Of a stretch of DNA of 64,000 nucleotides, positions 59,415-64,000 are shown in pieces. Every line of letters starts with the position of its first letter. Positions within the stretch are counted from its first letter, which is position 1. The notes beneath the pieces are model-generated. The model was given only the letters and a program-made list of their open reading frames with translations, was not told the origin of the DNA and did not search any database. Position numbers and translations under genes: made by a program. This DNA comes from JAXHLG01 sp034522495 (GTDB taxonomy: Bacteria; Patescibacteriota; Minisyncoccia; Moranbacterales; DUUL01): assembly GCA_034522495.1 (NCBI GenBank), contig JAXHLG010000002.1, positions 620,001 through 684,000 on the forward strand, read 5' to 3'.

Positions 59415-60839
59415 ATGAAAAAAACCAAGAAAAATATTCAATTGCAGTTGTTGCTTCTGTTGATTTTAGTTTTGCCTTTTGGATTGAGGCACATTTTCAA
59501 TTTCGGCCAAATAGAGAGTTTGGAATTTTTCCGGGAAAGTTTGAGTCTGTCCGTTTACCTTTTTGACGCAGTTTTTTTGTTGCTTTTATGGCAATGGATC
59601 GCCAACGCTTCCGGCGCCAAAACCTTCCCCTCTTTGCCAGGGATATTAAATTATTTTGTTAAAAATTTCAGAAAAAACATCTTTTTTGGGCTTTTAATTG
59701 CCTACTTTGCTTGGCTTTCTTTTTTTGTTGCCGCCAATGCTTCGGCCGCGCTTTACATGAGCGCCAGAGTAATTCAAGGCTTAATCTTGTTTGCTATCGC
59801 CAGCCGCTTGGCGGCCAAAAGTTATAAAAATTTCCAAAAAATTGTTTATCTAATTTTTCTCTCGGGAATCATTCAAAGCGTTATAGCCGTTTGGCAGTTT
59901 CTCAAGCAAGGCTCAATCGGCTTGAAAATATTGGGAGAAAGCAGAATATCCCCGGAAATTGCCGGAGTAGCCAAATTTGAAATAGCGGGCGAAAAGTTTA
60001 TTCGAGCTTACGGCACATTTCCCCACCCTAATGTCCTTGGCGCTTTTCTATTGCTTGCCATGGTTTGCGGGCTTGGTTTTTTGTTTTTTCATAAGAAAGA
60101 AATTCCTTTTCGATTTCCATTGAAGTTATTTAAAATCGACAAAACCAAGGCGGTTATTCTCCACTACAGCGCCGGGACGATGCTTATCTTGCTCGGCGTT
60201 TTGGTTTCTTACTCAAGAAGCGTTTGGCTGGTAGCCTTTTTGTTGATTTTGGTCGTATTTTGGAAGTATTTTGCAGAATTTGCCCGGAATTATTTTTCCA
60301 AAAAGTTTTTAAAAAGATTCGGGGCATCGTTATTTGCGGTTGTGTTAATCGCTTGCGCCGGCGTCTATATTCTGGCTTCCCCTCGCTTGTGCATTCAAGA
60401 TTGCGCCGGAGGCCAATCTTTTGAGCTTCGCCAGAAGTACGCTCAATATGCTTTTGAAACTATTTTGGATAACGCTTACTATGGAGCTGGAACGGGAAAT
60501 TTTGTTTTAGGAATGAAAGACGCAAGGCCTTTCAATTTTGAAACCTGGCAAATTCAGCCGGTTCATAATCTTTATCTTTTGATAGCCGCCGAAATCGGCC
60601 TAATCGGCTTCCTGTTTCTGTTCTTGTTTGTTTTCAAGCGCTTGAAAAATTTGAATAAACTTTCTGAAAGCTGGAACAAAACTGGAGTCTATGCATTAGC
60701 CGGCTTTTTATCCCTCGGATTTTTTGATCATTATTTCTGGACCATCCCCCAAACTATATTGTTTTTTTGGCTGGCTATTGCATTAATTCCAGGATCTAGT
60801 AAAATTAAAAAAGCAAATAAAGAAACCACTGAAAAATAG
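59415..60839 (+). CDS. O-antigen ligase/polymerase-like membrane protein
   Basis: A 474-residue integral membrane protein with about ten hydrophobic segments. In the second half SYSRSVWLVAFLLIL and VHNLYLLIAAEIGLIG match the conserved blocks of the O-antigen ligase (PF04932) family, with a large extracytoplasmic loop between. Such proteins join or polymerise glycans on lipid carriers at the outer side of the membrane, so they use products of tagA-type enzymes and uppS. The exact glycan is unknown. The end of the gene overlaps a 12-bp inverted repeat. Confidence 0.8.
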   Translation: MKKTKKNIQLQLLLLLILVLPFGLRHIFNFGQIESLEFFRESLSLSVYLFDAVFLLLLWQWIANASGAKTFPSLPGILNYFVKNFRKNIFFGLLIAYFAWLSFFVAANASAALYMSARVIQGLILFAIASRLAAKSYKNFQKIVYLIFLSGIIQSVIAVWQFLKQGSIGLKILGESRISPEIAGVAKFEIAGEKFIRAYGTFPHPNVLGAFLLLAMVCGLGFLFFHKKEIPFRFPLKLFKIDKTKAVILHYSAGTMLILLGVLVSYSRSVWLVAFLLILVVFWKYFAEFARNYFSKKFLKRFGASLFAVVLIACAGVYILASPRLCIQDCAGGQSFELRQKYAQYAFETILDNAYYGAGTGNFVLGMKDARPFNFETWQIQPVHNLYLLIAAEIGLIGFLFLFLFVFKRLKNLNKLSESWNKTGVYALAGFLSLGFFDHYFWTIPQTILFFWLAIALIPGSSKIKKANKETTEK

Positions 60840-60967
60840 ACTATTTTGATATTTTTGTCTGATGAAAATCAGAATCTCTTTATAAAGCCTTTTTTGGCAA
60901 TCATTAGATTCTGAATCCCGCCAGAGGCGGACACGGCAAGTTCAGAATGACATTCTTCAGTGGTTTC
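60822..60967. repeat. Element-like segment with 12-bp inverted ends
   Basis: GAAACCACTGAA at 60822-60833 and TTCAGTGGTTTC at 60956-60967. It covers the last six codons of the O-antigen-ligase-like gene and the spacer, and contains TCCCGCCAGAGGCGGACA (60916-60933), also found inverted at 50213-50230. Confidence 0.65.
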
Positions 60968-60992
60968 AATAAAGAAAATTAACTTTTAATAA

Positions 60993-63900
60993 ATGACCGA
61001 CAAACAAGAATTAAATAAAGCTTACAATCCCAAAGATTACGAGGAAGAAATTTATCAAAAATGGGAAGAATCGGGCAATTTTAATCCGGATAATTTAGAT
61101 TTGCCCGAAGACGCGCCAAGTTATACTATTGTTCTTCCCCCTCCCAATATTACCGACCGGCTTCATTTGGGCCATTCCTCCATGCTGGCCATTGAGGATT
61201 TGATGATTCGGTTCCACAGAATGAACGGCTATCGAACTTTGTGGATTCCGGGAACGGATCACGCCGCGATTGCTACTCAAAATGTGGTGGAAAAGAAATT
61301 GCTGGAAGAAGAAGGCTTGACTCGCCACGATTTGGGCAGAGAAAAATTTTTAGAAAGAGTCTGGGCTTTTTTAAATGAAACTCAAGCCACCATCTTGGAG
61401 CAAACTCGCCGCACTGGAGCCAGCCTGGATTGGTCTCGGAACGCTTTTACCTTAGATGCGCAAAGAGAAAAAGCCGTCCAAAAAATGTTTGCGGATATGT
61501 ATGAGGCCGGAGTAATTTACCGCGGAGAAAGAATCGTCAATTGGTGCCCTAGGTGCCACTCTACTCTAGCCGATGATGAAATTGAGTATAAGCCCCAAGA
61601 GGCCAAATTCTACACCTTTAAATACGACAAAGACTTCCCTATTGCCATTTCCACCACCCGCCCGGAAACCAAGCTGGGAGACACTGCCGTGGCTGTCAAT
61701 CCCGAAGACAAACGCTATCAAAAATATATCGGAAAAACTTATCAAGCCAGTTTCTGCGGGATTAAACTTGATATTAAAATTATTGCCGATAAGTCTATTG
61801 ACATGGAATTCGGCACCGGAGCCTTGGGAGTTACTCCGGCTCATTCCATGGCGGACTGGCAGATGGCTCAAGCCAACGAATTGCCTATTGTGAAAGTTAT
61901 AGACGAAGACGGCCTTATTCATCCCTCTTTCGGAGAATTTGGGGGCATGAAGGCCGAAGACGCAAGAGAGAAAGCAGCGCAATGCCTTAGGGATAATAAA
62001 TTGATGGAAAATGAAGAAGAGATAGAAAACAATCTATCTATCTGCTACAGATGCGACACCTCTATTGAGCCGCTTCCTTCCAAGCAATGGTTTGTTTCCG
62101 TGGATAAAAAACTGGATTTTCTAGGTGGCAAATCGCTAAAAGAAAAAAGTTTGGAAGCCACGCAAAACAAGGAAATCGAGTTTATTCCGGAAAGGTTTTA
62201 TAAAAAGTACGCCCATTGGATGGAAAACCTGCATGACTGGTGTATTTCCAGACAGATCTGGTTCGGGCATAGGATTCCGGTGTGGTACAGGGAGAGAAGT
62301 CAAAAGTCAAAAGTCAAAAGTCAAAACTTGGAATTAAACTTCCGAGAAAAAAAGATTTTTGATTTAATTAAAGATGGAAAAAAGAAGGTTGAAACAAGAG
62401 CCCTTAACCCAGAAGAGAAGAACCGTTATTTTGGAAACATAAAGACAGGCGATAACATAATTTTAAATTATAAAGTTGATGATTATGTTGTCGAATCTTT
62501 AAGAGTCAAAGTAAAAGATGTTCAATTTTTTCAAAATAGAGAGGATTTGTTAAAAAAATATTCCATCAAAAAAATTCTTCCGGGTATGGAAGAAGATGAA
62601 ATTCAGAGACTTCATCAACAAATACCTGGTTATGAGGAGAAAATTAGAAGAAATGGATTAGTAGCTTTAACAATTGACGAAATTGAAGAAAATAATGACA
62701 ATATTGATATCGTAGTATCCACTCAACCGCCGGAGGGAGAGGGCTGGGTGCGGGATCCGGATACGCTGGATACTTGGTTTTCTTCGGGGATGTGGACCTT
62801 TTCTACTTTGGGATGGCCCGAGGCTTATCAAAATAACAAAAAAAGCGGAGACTTAGCTCAATACCACCCCACCCAAATGCTGGAGACAGGTTATGAGATC
62901 CTAACTCTCTGGGTCTCCCGGATGATTATGATGTCTCTTTTTGCCTTGCAAGAGATTCCATTTGAGAAAGTCTATTTGCACGGCATGGTGCTTGACAAGG
63001 AAGGCAAGAAAATGAGCAAATCCAAGGGCAACGGCATTGATCCGGTGGAGATGATTGATAAATACGGAGCCGATGCAATGCGTCTTTCCCTATTGATAGG
63101 CAATTCCCCGGGGAAAGATATTAAAATGTCGGAAGAGAAAATTGAGGGATTCAGAAATTTTGTCAATAAATTTTGGAACATTTCCAGATTTATTATGCAA
63201 AAAGATCTTAGTAGTGAGGAGCTGGATGCAGACGAGTGCACGCTTGCGGATAAGTGGATTTTGAATAGAATGAGCACGGTCGCCGAGAAAGTCAAACAAG
63301 ACATGCGTGAATATAGATTTTCTCAAGCGGGCGAGCTTTTGAGGGACTTTACTTGGAGCGAGTTTGCCGACTGGTACCTGGAGGTGGGAAAAGTTGAAAA
63401 AAATGAAGCCAAGAACAAGATATTTTATCAATTATTGACCGACTTGTTAAAAATGTGGCATCCCTTCATACCATTTGTTACCGAAGCTGTTTGGCAAAAC
63501 ATGAAAACGGATGAAAAAGATCTGATGATTCAAGATTGGCCGGAAGCAGAAAAATATAACAAATTTAGGGATAAAGGCGGGGACTTTGAAATAATTAAAA
63601 ATATTGTTTCCTCTATCAGGCAAGGAAGATCTCAATATTCAATTGCGCCCGGACAGAAAATAAAAGTTATTATTTATAGCAAGCAATACCAGGAGTTGAT
63701 TGGCAAAAATGCCGAAATAATAAAAAATCTCCAAACTAATGCAGAAGAATTGAAGGTTGAATCAAGCGGCGAAAAAATAAAAAAAGCTTTTTATCAGAAT
63801 TTAGGATATGCGGAAGTCTATATTCCGTTAGAGACGGTAATAGATTTGGAAGCGGAGAAAAGCAGGTTGGAAAAAGAATTAGAAAGAACGAAGGGGTTGG

Positions 63901-64000
63901 TCAAAGGTTTGGAAAAAAAGTTGAATAATGAAAATTTTTTAAAAAACGCCCCGGAAGAGGTGGTTGAAAAAGAAAAAAACAAACATCAACAGCAAAAAGA
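60993..64000 (+). CDS. valS: Valyl-tRNA synthetase, runs off window, with inserted ASCH-like domain
   Basis: ATG at 60993; open to the window end (1002 codons seen). HIGH motif is HLGHS in PNITDRLHLGHSSML; KMSKS is exact at residues 673-677. The CP1 editing domain (residues about 180-430) has WCPRCHSTL. Between RIPVWYRER and VRDPDTLDTWFSS is an extra segment (residues about 436-573) resembling an ASCH domain: LNFREKKIFDLIKDGKKKVE and TR, then KTGDNIILNYKVDDYVVESL. The C-terminal coiled coil is visible. It charges tRNA-Val. Confidence 0.93.
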   Translation, partial: MTDKQELNKAYNPKDYEEEIYQKWEESGNFNPDNLDLPEDAPSYTIVLPPPNITDRLHLGHSSMLAIEDLMIRFHRMNGYRTLWIPGTDHAAIATQNVVEKKLLEEEGLTRHDLGREKFLERVWAFLNETQATILEQTRRTGASLDWSRNAFTLDAQREKAVQKMFADMYEAGVIYRGERIVNWCPRCHSTLADDEIEYKPQEAKFYTFKYDKDFPIAISTTRPETKLGDTAVAVNPEDKRYQKYIGKTYQASFCGIKLDIKIIADKSIDMEFGTGALGVTPAHSMADWQMAQANELPIVKVIDEDGLIHPSFGEFGGMKAEDAREKAAQCLRDNKLMENEEEIENNLSICYRCDTSIEPLPSKQWFVSVDKKLDFLGGKSLKEKSLEATQNKEIEFIPERFYKKYAHWMENLHDWCISRQIWFGHRIPVWYRERSQKSKVKSQNLELNFREKKIFDLIKDGKKKVETRALNPEEKNRYFGNIKTGDNIILNYKVDDYVVESLRVKVKDVQFFQNREDLLKKYSIKKILPGMEEDEIQRLHQQIPGYEEKIRRNGLVALTIDEIEENNDNIDIVVSTQPPEGEGWVRDPDTLDTWFSSGMWTFSTLGWPEAYQNNKKSGDLAQYHPTQMLETGYEILTLWVSRMIMMSLFALQEIPFEKVYLHGMVLDKEGKKMSKSKGNGIDPVEMIDKYGADAMRLSLLIGNSPGKDIKMSEEKIEGFRNFVNKFWNISRFIMQKDLSSEELDADECTLADKWILNRMSTVAEKVKQDMREYRFSQAGELLRDFTWSEFADWYLEVGKVEKNEAKNKIFYQLLTDLLKMWHPFIPFVTEAVWQNMKTDEKDLMIQDWPEAEKYNKFRDKGGDFEIIKNIVSSIRQGRSQYSIAPGQKIKVIIYSKQYQELIGKNAEIIKNLQTNAEELKVESSGEKIKKAFYQNLGYAEVYIPLETVIDLEAEKSRLEKELERTKGLVKGLEKKLNNENFLKNAPEEVVEKEKNKHQQQK
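62298..62325 (+). repeat. 7-bp tandem repeat (x4) inside valS
   Basis: Four exact copies of AGTCAAA within the coding frame. The unit is not a multiple of three. Confidence 0.92.

Overview
The window looks like chromosome from a streamlined, host-dependent bacterium of the Candidate Phyla Radiation (Patescibacteria, probably Parcubacteria-like). This is inferred from family content and layout: an archaeal-type UMP kinase, GltX, short ribosomal proteins with lysine-rich tails, lipoproteins and many small unrecognised membrane proteins, TTG starts, short A+T-rich spacers and many small non-coding palindromic repeats. UGA behaves as a stop and a class I release factor (prfA) is present, so the standard bacterial code fits. 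No rRNA operon, CRISPR array or transposase gene was found.

Layout. 1-5600: metabolic and housekeeping genes (TIM-barrel end, NIF3, M16 peptidase, AI-2E permease, ThpR, TagA glycosyltransferase) with two nested MITE-like repeats between thpR and tagA. 5.6-11 kb: lipoproteins, a metallopeptidase-like protein, small proteins, an orphan MazF/PemK toxin, a HAD-like gene and the decayed remnant of its duplicate. 11.1-19.8 kb: a compact type I restriction-modification operon, hsdM - unknown 590-aa gene - hsdS - rhuM - hsdR. 20-34.5 kb: accessory region with a Cys-rich lipoprotein, a possible two-gene toxin-antitoxin pair, an FtsK-like protein with lost Walker residues beside a separate FtsK gamma-like domain (and a truncated paralogue of the latter upstream), nucleotidyltransferase, Smr, receiver-like, S51 peptidase, a large membrane protein, a membrane-anchored HTH protein, a DUF2779 nuclease-like protein, a RhuM-Fic fusion and DUF362.

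34.5-50 kb: mostly housekeeping: gltX, a coiled-coil C39-like peptidase, HD hydrolase, RecB-like nuclease, then a mainly minus-strand block of SDR oxidoreductase, UMP kinase, rpmA (plus strand), pyrG, rplI, trxB, trxA, uppS, polyprenyl synthase and tRNA-Glu. Three repeat families lie in the spacers of this block. 50-64 kb: CAP-domain protein, rpmE, prfA, prmC, a G+C-richer structured stretch that may be a regulatory RNA, smpB, ssrA (tmRNA), infC-rpmI-rplT, small zinc-ribbon proteins, an O-antigen-ligase-like protein and valS, which runs off the window.

How the genes work together: rpmA, rplI, rpmE, prfA, prmC, infC-rpmI-rplT, gltX, valS and tRNA-Glu serve translation; smpB and ssrA sit side by side for ribosome rescue; pyrH-pyrG make UTP/CTP precursors; uppS and the polyprenyl synthase supply lipid carrier to envelope genes such as tagA and the O-antigen-ligase-like gene; trxA-trxB form a thiol-redox pair. 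The most unusual items are an ASCH-like domain inside valyl-tRNA synthetase, the degenerate FtsK plus split gamma domain, the unknown gene inside the restriction operon, a 12-bp tandem repeat at the hsdS spacer, the multi-hairpin locus upstream of smpB, and a MITE nested inside another MITE with a visible target duplication.
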